A program made the translations under genes and the position numbers. This document shows, piece after piece, positions 1 to 7,942 of a DNA stretch of 64,000 nt. The notes below the pieces were generated by a model. It was given only the letters and a program-made list of their open reading frames with translations, searched no databases and was not told where the DNA came from. The stretch is from JAWPMT01 sp965242775 (GTDB lineage: Bacteria > Bacteroidota > Bacteroidia > Cytophagales > Cyclobacteriaceae). The DNA lies in assembly GCA_965242775.1 (NCBI GenBank), contig CBDETI010000010.1, positions 1 to 64,000 on the forward strand, in the 5' to 3' direction. Numbering within the stretch: the stretch's first letter is position 1; the number at the start of each line of letters is the position of its first letter.

Positions 1-253
1 ACCTGAAAGCTGGATAAAGTAACTTCCGCTGACCATAGACATACCGCCGGATTACTTTTCCTGGTTTAACGAATAGCCACCAAAAAGTCCAAGGTAAGCC
101 GTGATTTTCGATATGAAAAGGCGATAAGAGAAATTCCGTAATGATCTCTTTAATGTGAAGTCTGTTGACAGAGGTCTTCTGTCCGCAGTTCCAGCAAAAT
201 TTACCATTGGCCTCCTGGCCGCAGTTAAGGCATTTCAGCTGGCCGGAGCTCAT
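1..253 (-). CDS. DUF3667-type zinc-ribbon membrane protein, partial
   Basis: This is the N-terminal 84 residues of a gene that runs off the left edge of the window. The protein begins with two CxxCG knuckles (CLNCGQ and, ten residues on, CWNCGQK), a zinc-ribbon pattern. A segment rich in aromatic and basic residues with 'PGKVIRRYVYGQRKLLYP' follows. This order (zinc ribbon, then a phrase like 'RPGKVIREYIxGKRxxY') is what I know from DUF3667 proteins of Bacteroidota, which continue into several membrane helices; those helices are outside the window. The ATG sits in an ATGA overlap with the stop of the upstream gene, so it belongs to the Rieske operon as its last visible member. Its function is unknown. 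Confidence 0.8.
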   Translation of the reverse strand, partial: MSSGQLKCLNCGQEANGKFCWNCGQKTSVNRLHIKEIITEFLLSPFHIENHGLPWTFWWLFVKPGKVIRRYVYGQRKLLYPAFR

Positions 254-1041
254 CTCGCACAAATAAATGACTGGTCACCGAGCAAGGATATTTCAGTCGA
301 TTCAGGATTGAACTCCAGCATCTTCCAATCTTCAACCTGACTGGCTTGACCGCTAACTGTAACGGGGATACCTACCCATGGAAGCACTTCCTTGCCTACT
401 GGTTTGCCGTCTTGGTCCAATAGAAAAAAATAATCCACAAAAACACCATTTCGACGGATAGCTAATATCGCAGGCACTCCACCAGAAATGCACCGGATTG
501 CACAGCTTCGATGCACAGCCTTCGTGGCCGGATTCATTACACCAAAAAAGCACTTGGGATCCACGATCTCTCCGGATATTTCTACTCTTCCCAATGTCAC
601 TTTTTCGCTTAATGGTCTTTTCGTCGAACTTACTGATATAATGCTTTCGGCGCCCTCAGTCAACTCCATCCATTCCCGGTCCTGATAGCCAAAGTGCGTC
701 CCTCTGACAGTCACTATGGATCCTTCCAGCTTTTTGTCAACGAGGTGCTGCAGTGCCTTTTTTGCACCAAATTTTCCAAAACCTACAAGCGGGATGGTGC
801 TGGCCTCTCCTTCCCGATCAACTACTAACATCGGCACAGGCTGCATCCTAAGTTGACCTTCAACCTCCGTCAAATCCCCATAGGCGAAATAGCTATCGAT
901 GAACCCGCGCTCAGCGTATGCGAAAAGAACGGCGAACACCAAGAGCGCCGCAGAAGCCAGCAGAAAAAACCATCTTCTTGTTTTCACGAAGCTTATCGGA
1001 GCTTCATCTTGCCAACCAATGTAAAAATCATCGTTGCTCAT
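250..1041 (-). CDS. Membrane-anchored protein with Cys/His motif, unknown function
   Basis: The 263-residue protein has a short cytoplasmic N-terminus and one hydrophobic helix (about residues 24-45); the rest is probably periplasmic. The C-terminal half carries a conspicuous motif with C164 in 'DPKCFFGVMNP', H177, C180 and C184 in 'HRSCAIRCISGG'. Three Cys and one His in this spacing could bind a metal or cofactor, but that is inference. I recall similar 'DxKCxxGxM...HRxCAxxCIxGG' sequences next to Rieske proteins in other genomes, without an assigned function. It overlaps the ferric-reductase/Rieske gene by ATGA upstream and the DUF3667 gene by ATGA downstream, so it is probably made in step with that redox protein. 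I cannot name the family. Confidence 0.75.
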   Translation of the reverse strand: MSNDDFYIGWQDEAPISFVKTRRWFFLLASAALLVFAVLFAYAERGFIDSYFAYGDLTEVEGQLRMQPVPMLVVDREGEASTIPLVGFGKFGAKKALQHLVDKKLEGSIVTVRGTHFGYQDREWMELTEGAESIISVSSTKRPLSEKVTLGRVEISGEIVDPKCFFGVMNPATKAVHRSCAIRCISGGVPAILAIRRNGVFVDYFFLLDQDGKPVGKEVLPWVGIPVTVSGQASQVEDWKMLEFNPESTEISLLGDQSFICAR

Positions 1042-2075
1042 TTCTCAAAGGTTATTGGTTTTTCAGGTGTACCAGGTGCATTGGCCTTGGTGCCGATAAA
1101 AATTGCCCCATCTTCTAACTTCAGTGGATAGGTCTCCGTCTTTTCTGTAAATGGTGGCGGCGATTGACCATTTTCAGGCAAATATTGATAGCCGTGCCAT
1201 GGGCAGGTGATACAACCATCGACGATCTTTCCTTCACCTAAGGGTCCCCCTTGATGTCGGCAAACGTTGCCCACGGCACTTACTTTCCCATTATATTTAA
1301 ATATGGCCGCTCGTTCTCCGGATATTGAAACAATTTTTGCGCGGTTGTCAGGAATATCTTCCAGGTTACAGGCGAACACATAATCAAGTTGCTCCACTCT
1401 AGTGAGGGCCTGGTCATTCTTTCTTTCCCTAAATCCCGAAACAATATGAAGTGAAGAGATAAATAAAAATCCCACTAGCAAAAAGTCAAAAATAAAGGGG
1501 CTGGTCTCATTCTGGAATGCTCCGAACACGACGTGCAAGATCAGTAATCCATAGGCGACGTACACCAGCATATGCAGGGTTTTCCACACTTTAATTCCAA
1601 GATTCTTCAGCCAAAAGTCATGACTACTGGCTGCCATTATCGCCAGAATTATCAAGCCAAAAAATCCCAACACCTGAAAAGGAAAATGCGCTAGATCATT
1701 ATACCTCAGATTAGAAATGAATAGCGACCGTACAGGATTAGTATCACTTAGGGAGTGAAAATTCATCATACTAAAAACCCCATGAATAGCGCCCATAATG
1801 AACATGGTCACCCCCAAATGCCGCCGGTTATAGAGCACAATAAGAAACCTGCTATTCAACCTACTGAGGGGCCCAATCGACAGGATGACATGTAGCATCA
1901 AGATGGCCAACCAACCGAATGCCCGAATAAAGAGCGTCTCGAAAGTAATGCTCGGATGAAGTACCAGGTTCAATGCGAAGAAGAGCACCAGGAAGAAAAG
2001 AACGAAAGCCAATAGCGCCAAATCGTATTGACGCTTTTGTTTGTTCCATAATACGGAGGTATAGGATACACTCAT
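1038..2075 (-). CDS. Ferric-reductase-like membrane cytochrome with C-terminal Rieske domain
   Basis: This 345-residue membrane protein has about six helices in residues 18-215 in the ferric reductase-like pattern. Candidate haem-b histidines are H62, H98, H168 and H181. The C-terminus (about 230-330) is a Rieske [2Fe-2S] domain with both ligand pairs: C272/H274 in 'CRHQGG' and C291/H294 in 'CPWHGYQY'. The usual FAD and NAD(P)H domains of ferric reductases are absent; the Rieske domain sits in their place. The protein would pass electrons between a soluble Rieske partner or quinol and membrane haems. It lies in an operon with two other Rieske proteins and is joined to both neighbours by ATGA overlaps. 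The direction of electron flow cannot be read from the sequence. Confidence 0.88.
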   Translation of the reverse strand: MSVSYTSVLWNKQKRQYDLALLAFVLFFLVLFFALNLVLHPSITFETLFIRAFGWLAILMLHVILSIGPLSRLNSRFLIVLYNRRHLGVTMFIMGAIHGVFSMMNFHSLSDTNPVRSLFISNLRYNDLAHFPFQVLGFFGLIILAIMAASSHDFWLKNLGIKVWKTLHMLVYVAYGLLILHVVFGAFQNETSPFIFDFLLVGFLFISSLHIVSGFRERKNDQALTRVEQLDYVFACNLEDIPDNRAKIVSISGERAAIFKYNGKVSAVGNVCRHQGGPLGEGKIVDGCITCPWHGYQYLPENGQSPPPFTEKTETYPLKLEDGAIFIGTKANAPGTPEKPITFEK

Positions 2076-2209
2076 CGCTGGTGAATTACGTCGGGGTGAT
2101 CACCGGAAAACACCGGCGTATTGTTTCTACCATAGGCCATTAACAAGCCAACGATGACCACCAGGAACAGCCATAGGATCAAGTGTTGCTTTCTAAGAGG
2201 TCGGGTCAT
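2072..2209 (-). CDS. 45-residue single-helix membrane peptide
   Basis: This small gene lies between two certain operon members. It has a basic N-terminus (MTRPLRKQH), one hydrophobic helix (about residues 10-26, 'LILWLFLVVIVGLLMAY') and a polar tail ending in DVIHQR. Its ATG overlaps the stop of the 68-residue gene upstream and its stop overlaps the ATG of the ferric-reductase gene downstream, both as ATGA. This double overlap, with the TM composition, is the main evidence that it is translated. It may be a small subunit of the membrane redox complex, by analogy with the tiny helices of cytochrome oxidases. I know no family for it. Confidence 0.7.
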   Translation of the reverse strand: MTRPLRKQHLILWLFLVVIVGLLMAYGRNNTPVFSGDHPDVIHQR

Positions 2210-2412
2210 TGTTTCCTAAATATTTTTACAAATAATGGTAGCCAAAACAAGACTACTCCTGGATAAATAATAGCTTTGAAATGCCATGGTGTACCCTGGG
2301 TCCCTTCGTCAATTCTTTTGGCACCTCCCAGGTAGAAGTAGCCGGAGAAAACCACTCCCAGCGCAACATACGCTAGCATTGCGAACAAGAAAATATCAAT
2401 TACCAAAATCAT
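2206..2412 (-). CDS. 68-residue two-helix membrane protein
   Basis: The protein has two hydrophobic stretches, about residues 3-27 ('ILVIDIFLFAMLAYVALGVV') and 46-62 ('KAIIYPGVVLFWLPLFV'), with a charged loop between them and a basic end (KIFRKQ). I chose the ATG six bases after the stop of the Rieske-glutamate-synthase gene; a TTG directly after that stop would add one residue. The 3' end overlaps the 45-residue gene by ATGA. It is probably an accessory subunit or assembly factor of the operon's membrane component; the family is not recognised. Confidence 0.75.
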   Translation of the reverse strand: MILVIDIFLFAMLAYVALGVVFSGYFYLGGAKRIDEGTQGTPWHFKAIIYPGVVLFWLPLFVKIFRKQ

Positions 2413-2415
2413 CAA

Positions 2416-4050
2416 CTAAGGATTTACACCTGCAAAGGGAATCCCGGTCAACTTGTGCATTTCATAGTTGAATGTGCTTAGGTCCCCGGGCCCAAAATCT
2501 CTAAAGTCCGCATGGCCGCAAGCACGGCTTAGGACTTTCATCAAACCTACCGTCGCATCAAAATAATTTGTCAGGCGCTCTGCGGACTTCTCGACAATTA
2601 GCCTCCTTCGCAAGTTGTCCTTCTGTGTAGCAATGCCAACGGGACAATTGTTGGTATGGCATGCTCGCATACCTAAACAACCAATGGCCTGTAATGCCGA
2701 GTTGGAGACAGCTACGGCATCCGCCCCCATGGCCAATGCCTTCGCAAAATCCGCAGCAACCCTCAAGCCTCCTGTGATGATCAGGCTAACGCCGTAAGCT
2801 CCAACTTTGTCGAGATGCTTTCTGGCTCTGGCCAAGGCTGGAATCGTGGGTACATTAATGTGATTGCGCAATACAATTGGCGCAGCACCCGTCCCACCCC
2901 CTCGTCCGTCCAATATGATATAATCTACACCTGCTTCTAAGGCGAAATCTATATCTTCCTCGATCCGGCTGGCGGCTATCTTAAACCCCACGGGGATACC
3001 ACCGGTTTCATCCCTTACCGTGTCAGCAAACGCTCCAAACTCTTTCGCCGTACGAATGTCTGTGAAAGTTGCCGGGCTAATGGCGGTTTGCCCAGGTTCC
3101 AACCCACGAACGTCCGCTATTTCTCCTACTACCTTGTGTCCAGGCAAGTGTCCACCGGTACCTGTCTTGGCGCCCTGACCACCTTTAAAATGAAAGGCCT
3201 GTGCCTTTTTTACCTTATCCCAGCTAAAACCAAATTTTGCTGATGCCAATTCATACAGGTATCGGGAATTGTTGGCTTGTTCATCAGGCAACATTCCTCC
3301 CTCACCGGAACAAATCCCGGTGCCTGCTGCCTCTGCTCCCTTCGACAAAGCCAGCTTGGCCTCTCGGGATAAGGCGCCAAACGACATATCGGAAACAAAA
3401 AGCGGTATATCAAGCTCCAGGGGCTTTTTGGCATTTGGGCCAATGGTCACTTTGGTAACAACGTCATCTTCATCCAACAGGGGTTTTCGGCTTAGCTGCG
3501 CCGGAAGTACCTGAATATCATCCCACTTTGGCAGCTTATCTCGCTCAACACCCATAGCTTCGGATACACCATGATGACCCGTTTTCGAAAGGCCATTTTT
3601 AGCTAGTTCATGAATGTATCGTGTATAAGGCTCAGGTGCTTCAGGATGCGTATCTTGATATTTACCCAAATATTCATCTTCGTTAAACGGTGGTGGAATT
3701 TGATTCGCCTCAAATGACGCTACTTCAGCATCGTCCACAAACACATCTCCATTTTTCACTAAGTGCTTAAACTTATGTAGGCGCTCGCTTGGTGCATACT
3801 CGCTCACACCCGTATCATAGCGATAATCCCAATTGTGAAGTCCACAAATCAGGTTGTGACCGTCGATGAAGCCATCGGATAATAGCGCCCCGCGATGAAC
3901 ACATCTCCCATAGAGCACGGATACCTCTCCTCCGTACCTTACCAAGACGAGATCCGTCCCTCGCACCTGGGCGTGCGTGGGTTCCTTTTCTGGCAGATCA
4001 TCGAATTTGGCTATGGCAACGGGAACTTCAAGTACGATATTTTCTGACAT
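2416..4050 (-). CDS. Rieske [2Fe-2S] domain fused to FMN-binding glutamate synthase domain
   Basis: The 544-residue cytoplasmic protein starts with a Rieske domain (about residues 1-115) with ligands C50/H52 in 'CVHRG' and C69/H72 in 'CGLHNW'. The rest (about 150-530) is the FMN-binding, TIM-barrel central domain of glutamate synthase, with glycine-rich 'GKGAEAAGTGICSGEGG' and 'ILDGRGGGTGAAP'. Near the end 'MRACHTNNCPVG' matches the cysteine segment that holds the 3Fe-4S cluster in GltB. The glutaminase domain and the GltD-like NADPH subunit are missing, so it is not a complete glutamate synthase. Related stand-alone proteins are annotated 'FMN-binding glutamate synthase family' and mostly lack proven substrates. 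The fused Rieske domain probably replaces ferredoxin or GltD as electron donor or acceptor. A 12-base gap separates it from the gene upstream. Confidence 0.88.
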   Translation of the reverse strand: MSENIVLEVPVAIAKFDDLPEKEPTHAQVRGTDLVLVRYGGEVSVLYGRCVHRGALLSDGFIDGHNLICGLHNWDYRYDTGVSEYAPSERLHKFKHLVKNGDVFVDDAEVASFEANQIPPPFNEDEYLGKYQDTHPEAPEPYTRYIHELAKNGLSKTGHHGVSEAMGVERDKLPKWDDIQVLPAQLSRKPLLDEDDVVTKVTIGPNAKKPLELDIPLFVSDMSFGALSREAKLALSKGAEAAGTGICSGEGGMLPDEQANNSRYLYELASAKFGFSWDKVKKAQAFHFKGGQGAKTGTGGHLPGHKVVGEIADVRGLEPGQTAISPATFTDIRTAKEFGAFADTVRDETGGIPVGFKIAASRIEEDIDFALEAGVDYIILDGRGGGTGAAPIVLRNHINVPTIPALARARKHLDKVGAYGVSLIITGGLRVAADFAKALAMGADAVAVSNSALQAIGCLGMRACHTNNCPVGIATQKDNLRRRLIVEKSAERLTNYFDATVGLMKVLSRACGHADFRDFGPGDLSTFNYEMHKLTGIPFAGVNP

Positions 4051-4062
4051 TGTTATTTCTGG

Positions 4063-4533
4063 TTAGTCGTGTTTTCTTTTTTCACTAATTATAAAAAATG
4101 TACCAATAAGGAGTGACCCACTATTTGCAAAACCAAATCCATGAATGTACTCTGTGTAAGGCACCAATCTACCAAATGGTACATGCAATCCCAACCCAAG
4201 GTTGGCGGTCATTCCTGTTGTTGACTTTTCTTCCGCATCATGAGTGGCAGTGTTAGCGGACCATCGCAACCCAGCAATCGGATAAAAGGAAAAAGTCTTC
4301 CGTACTTCCACCAGATAGTGCCCGTTGAATGACAGCTCTACCTCATCGTGCGATGGAAAATAGGATGCCTCCATGCCAAAGCACCAATAGTCATCAGGGA
4401 AGTAGTAAAAGCGACCATTTGGACCTGCTGCTTCGTCCACAAAAACTGCCCCGCCGCCAACAGCAAAACCCTGCCCGAAAAGGGTCAAAGCCATCAACAA
4501 TGTCAAAAACGAAAGGCCAACTTGTTTGATCAT
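4063..4533 (-). CDS. Small secreted, probably outer-membrane beta-barrel protein
   Basis: The protein has a clear signal peptide (about residues 1-24, 'LSFLTLLMALTLFGQGFA') followed by about 130 residues of alternating polar and hydrophobic stretches rich in Gly, Tyr and Phe. These read as beta-strands such as 'GMEASYFPSHDEVELSF' and 'GMTANLGLGLHVPFGRL'. The length fits an eight-stranded barrel, but there is no recognised family signature. It overlaps the stop of the Rieske-TPP gene by ATGA and precedes the Rieske-glutamate-synthase gene by 12 bases, so it is embedded in the redox operon. Its role there is unclear; it might admit a small substrate or be a structural passenger. Confidence 0.7.
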   Translation of the reverse strand: MIKQVGLSFLTLLMALTLFGQGFAVGGGAVFVDEAAGPNGRFYYFPDDYWCFGMEASYFPSHDEVELSFNGHYLVEVRKTFSFYPIAGLRWSANTATHDAEEKSTTGMTANLGLGLHVPFGRLVPYTEYIHGFGFANSGSLLIGTFFIISEKRKHD

Positions 4534-6479
4534 ATCAACAGGGCATCACAGATTACTTCCAAGGTCGCCGGTCCCTCATGAGCCATCAATTGGGTCATCG
4601 CCTCATCCAATTCCTCCTTTTTTGTTACCCTTAGCCCCAGCGCGCCGCAACTATTGACAAAATCCGAGAAATTGGGATTCTGAAGGCTTGTTTGCCATAC
4701 ATCGAATTCCGCGGCACGCTGTTCCTTGGATATTTTGCCAAGCTCGCTATTGTTAAGGAGAATGTGTTTGATCGGCATTTTATACTTTACCGCCGTGGTA
4801 ATCTCCATGGGATATTGACCAAAGCCACCATCTCCGGTCACTGCAACCACAGGACGGGAATCCCCGACCGCAGCCCACAGTCCCATTGCGGCTGGATACC
4901 CAAAACCAATTGAACCCAGGTACCCCGACATGACGATCGATTGATCCCGGCATTCAAAGTATCGACCAAAACTGTAGGTGTTGTTTCCAACATCCACCGC
5001 CATGGCAGCATCACCCGGGACATGTCTGTTCATTGCGTCAAACACCGCCACGGAGCTCACACCCTTTCCCCGGTCCTCCTCTAGCCTTTTCATTTTTTCT
5101 TTTTTCCAGATAGACCATCGTTCTTTTACATCAGGCTTCCGGTCCGTTGCTGCTAATGGGACACCTTCAATACCCTCAAGCAATAATCTGGCGGTTTCTC
5201 CCAGCTCCGCCCATATCGAAATGTCAATGGCATGGAATTTGGCTAAAGCCAACCTATCAAAATCCACCTGAATGGTCGGGATTTTGGGTGTAATACCTGT
5301 ATGGTTTGAAAAAGAGGCACCAAAGACCAGCAGTAAATCTGCTTCGTTCATGAAATACGAGGCGATCGGAGTACCACTCCTACCCAAAACACCACAGCCC
5401 AAGGGGTGGAGATCGGAGATGAGGCCCTTTCCTTTGAAGGTTGTCAAAACTGGAGCATTGAGCTTCTCCGCCAATTTTGTAATGACTTCCATATCGAATC
5501 GTGCACCGTGCCCTACGACAATCACAGGATTCTTCGCCGTTTTTAATCTTTCCAAAGCCAAGTTCAGGACTTCATCGCCAGGCTTAATGTGGTAGTCAGC
5601 AATCCTTTTATCAAGAGTCGCGGCTGACTGATCCGATGCCTCCTGGATCTGAACATCATCGGGAAAGGTGATGTGAGAAACATCCCTGTTAACAATCGCA
5701 TGCTTGACGGCAAGGGCCATCAACTCGGCATGCTTGCTATCGGATTGTGCCCGATGATTAAAATCTGCTACAGAAGAAAAAGCACTTATAAGGTCTACCT
5801 CTTGAAAAGCGCCGGTTCCTACCACTTGGGTTTGCACCTGACCTGATAGTGCCAGCACTGGAGCACGATCATTTTTGGCATCCCACAGGCCAGTAAACAT
5901 ATTGGTAGCTCCAGGCCCTGCGATCCCGAAACAGGCGGCGGGTCGACCTGTCAGTTTTCCATAGGCTGAAGCCGCAAAGGCCGCGGCTCCCTCATGCCGA
6001 ATCCCAATAAATTGCAACTTGCCTAGCTCCTCTTGCTTGCGCATAGCATCCGCTACACCAAGGTTGGAATGCCCCACCATGCCAAAAACATGCGTCACAC
6101 CAGCATTGACCATAGTCTCGATCATTACGTCTGAGACTGTCCGTGGTGCCGGCGGTTCCTCCTCCAGCTGAATGTAAACCCCATCCGCTCTGATTTCCAC
6201 GGGAAAGCTTTCCACGCCATCATCAAAGCCCGGGGCTTTACCTGAAATGGGGTCATAGTCCCAACCATGCCAAGGGCAGCGCAATAAACCATTTTCGATC
6301 GAGCCCTCACCCAATGGTCCTCCCTGATGTGGGCACTTGTTGTCCAGACATCCGAACTTTCCTTCGTGGTGGGTAAGACAAAAGCTCTTGTGCCCGGCAG
6401 TGACGGTCATTACACGTTCTTCATGTAGCTGATCAACATCATCCAGTACTTTCGTCCAAACAAGTTTTTTCTCCGGCAT
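4530..6479 (-). CDS. Rieske domain fused to thiamine-diphosphate enzyme (acetolactate synthase/pyruvate oxidase-like)
   Basis: This 649-residue protein is probably the first gene of the Rieske operon. Residues 1-110 form a Rieske domain (C49/H51 in 'CPHQGG', C68/H71 in 'CPWHGWDY'). Residues 115-649 are a full three-part ThDP enzyme: a pyrimidine-binding domain with the catalytic Glu E163 in 'RHEGAAAFAA', a central domain, and a pyrophosphate-binding domain with 'GDGGFGQ' and, about 25 residues on, 'NNSELG'. The end resembles pyruvate oxidase (PoxB) more than acetolactate synthase; the substrate cannot be read off. A Rieske cluster on a 2-keto-acid decarboxylase suggests that electrons from the ThDP intermediate are carried to another Rieske partner. 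I chose the ATG before PEKKLVW. A longer frame adds 23 residues that look like noncoding leader. Confidence 0.88.
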   Translation of the reverse strand: MPEKKLVWTKVLDDVDQLHEERVMTVTAGHKSFCLTHHEGKFGCLDNKCPHQGGPLGEGSIENGLLRCPWHGWDYDPISGKAPGFDDGVESFPVEIRADGVYIQLEEEPPAPRTVSDVMIETMVNAGVTHVFGMVGHSNLGVADAMRKQEELGKLQFIGIRHEGAAAFAASAYGKLTGRPAACFGIAGPGATNMFTGLWDAKNDRAPVLALSGQVQTQVVGTGAFQEVDLISAFSSVADFNHRAQSDSKHAELMALAVKHAIVNRDVSHITFPDDVQIQEASDQSAATLDKRIADYHIKPGDEVLNLALERLKTAKNPVIVVGHGARFDMEVITKLAEKLNAPVLTTFKGKGLISDLHPLGCGVLGRSGTPIASYFMNEADLLLVFGASFSNHTGITPKIPTIQVDFDRLALAKFHAIDISIWAELGETARLLLEGIEGVPLAATDRKPDVKERWSIWKKEKMKRLEEDRGKGVSSVAVFDAMNRHVPGDAAMAVDVGNNTYSFGRYFECRDQSIVMSGYLGSIGFGYPAAMGLWAAVGDSRPVVAVTGDGGFGQYPMEITTAVKYKMPIKHILLNNSELGKISKEQRAAEFDVWQTSLQNPNFSDFVNSCGALGLRVTKKEELDEAMTQLMAHEGPATLEVICDALLI

Positions 6480-6623
6480 ATTCAAGGCATTTCCTTTCAA
6501 GCTATAAATAATGCTACACGAACACAAAGGGCGTCGGCGAATAATCATCGCAATTGCCGGATAGTTACCACTTGGTACTTGAAATTCATGAAACGTTTGT
6601 TCTTTTCAACCCCAGGCCTTTCT

Positions 6624-6631
6624 AGTTTTGC
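6624..6631 (+). promoter_or_regulatory. -7 element upstream of tyrS
   Basis: TAGTTTTG matches the Bacteroidota sigma-A -7 consensus TAnnTTTG exactly and lies 30 bases before the tyrS start. A TTTG at 6596-6599 could be the -33 element, but the spacing (24 bases) is longer than usual. Confidence 0.45.
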
Positions 6632-6661
6632 CGAAACAAGAAATAGTTCATCAAATACTTT

Positions 6662-7942
6662 ATGAAAGACTTTGTGGCCGAATTGGAATGGCGTGGGATG
6701 ATTCATGATAAGACCCCAGGTTTGGAAGCGGAGCTTGCTCAAGGCATGACAAGCGCCTATATCGGCTTTGACCCCACGGCAGATTCACTACATATCGGGA
6801 ACCTGGTACAGATTATGACCTTGGTACACTTCCAACAATGCGGCCATAAACCTATTGCCCTGGTTGGTGGCGCCACCGGCATGGTCGGTGATCCTTCAGG
6901 GAAGTCCCAGGAACGCAATTTGTTAGATGAAGACACTTTAAATCATAATCTCAATTGCGTCAAAAAGCAATTGGAGAAGTTCCTGGATTTCGAAAAAGAA
7001 AATGCCGCAGAGGTTGTAAACAATTACGATTGGTTTAAGACATTTCACTTTCTTGATTTCATCCGTGACGTTGGCAAGCACTTGACGGTCAACTACATGA
7101 TGGCCAAAGATTCTGTGAAAACCAGATTGGAATCAGGACTTTCGTTCACAGAGTTTTCTTATCAGTTGGTCCAGGGCTACGATTTCTACTGGTTATGGAA
7201 AAACAAAAATGTAAAACTCCAGCTAGGAGGCTCCGATCAGTGGGGCAATATTGTGACCGGCACGGAATTGATCCGAAGAAAATCACAGGGTGAAGCATAT
7301 GCCATGACCACTCCGCTGATCACAAAGGCAGATGGAACAAAATTTGGGAAAACCGAAGGCGGCAACATTTGGCTGGACCCGGAAAAAACCTCACCTTACA
7401 AATTTTACCAATACTGGATCAACGCCAGCGATGAGGATGTTAAAAATTACATTAAGATCTTCAGCTTAAAGGGAAAAGCGGAAATTGATGCGCTGATCTC
7501 AGAACATGAAGAAGCCCCGCATGCCCGGCTGCTGCAAAAAACCCTGGCCGAGGAAATCACCCAGCGAGTTCACTCCCAACAAGACCTTGAAACAGCCCAA
7601 AAGGCCAGCAGCATTTTATTTGGGAAATCTACTACTGACGACCTGGTTTCCCTGGATGAACGTACACTTTTGCAAGTATTTGAAGGTGTTCCTCAGGCCG
7701 AAGTTGCTAAGAATATCCTTGAGAACTCTACAAATGTCACCGACCTACTGTCAGAAGAAACCAGTGGGGTGATCTTCCAATCCAAAGGTGAGGCACGCCG
7801 AATGATAAATGGTGGTGGGGTCAGTATCAACAAGCAAAAACTTTCGGACCCAAATCACAAGCCAGAATTTGCCTTGCTGCAAGGAAAGTACTTACTTGCT
7901 CAAAAAGGCAAAAAGAACTATTACCTGATCAAAGCGGTGTGA
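6662..7942 (+). CDS. tyrS: Tyrosyl-tRNA synthetase
   Basis: This class I aminoacyl-tRNA synthetase charges tRNA-Tyr with tyrosine in the cytoplasm. The HIGH-type signature is 'HIGN' at residues 44-47, the KMSKS-type loop is 'KFGKT' near residue 233, and 'GGSDQWGN' is the tyrosine/ATP-pocket segment seen in TyrRS. The C-terminus (about 355-426) is an S4-like RNA-binding domain ('GEARRMINGGGVSINKQKL'). The length of 426 residues is normal. It is transcribed divergently from the Rieske operon, and its stop overlaps the GTG start of the next gene. Confidence 0.97.
   Translation: MKDFVAELEWRGMIHDKTPGLEAELAQGMTSAYIGFDPTADSLHIGNLVQIMTLVHFQQCGHKPIALVGGATGMVGDPSGKSQERNLLDEDTLNHNLNCVKKQLEKFLDFEKENAAEVVNNYDWFKTFHFLDFIRDVGKHLTVNYMMAKDSVKTRLESGLSFTEFSYQLVQGYDFYWLWKNKNVKLQLGGSDQWGNIVTGTELIRRKSQGEAYAMTTPLITKADGTKFGKTEGGNIWLDPEKTSPYKFYQYWINASDEDVKNYIKIFSLKGKAEIDALISEHEEAPHARLLQKTLAEEITQRVHSQQDLETAQKASSILFGKSTTDDLVSLDERTLLQVFEGVPQAEVAKNILENSTNVTDLLSEETSGVIFQSKGEARRMINGGGVSINKQKLSDPNHKPEFALLQGKYLLAQKGKKNYYLIKAV

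Noticed and set aside
6480..6548. 23-codon extension of the Rieske-ThDP protein
   Set aside because: Its sequence (RRRPLCSCSIIYSL...) does not look like a signal peptide or domain; the Rieske domain begins right after the internal ATG.
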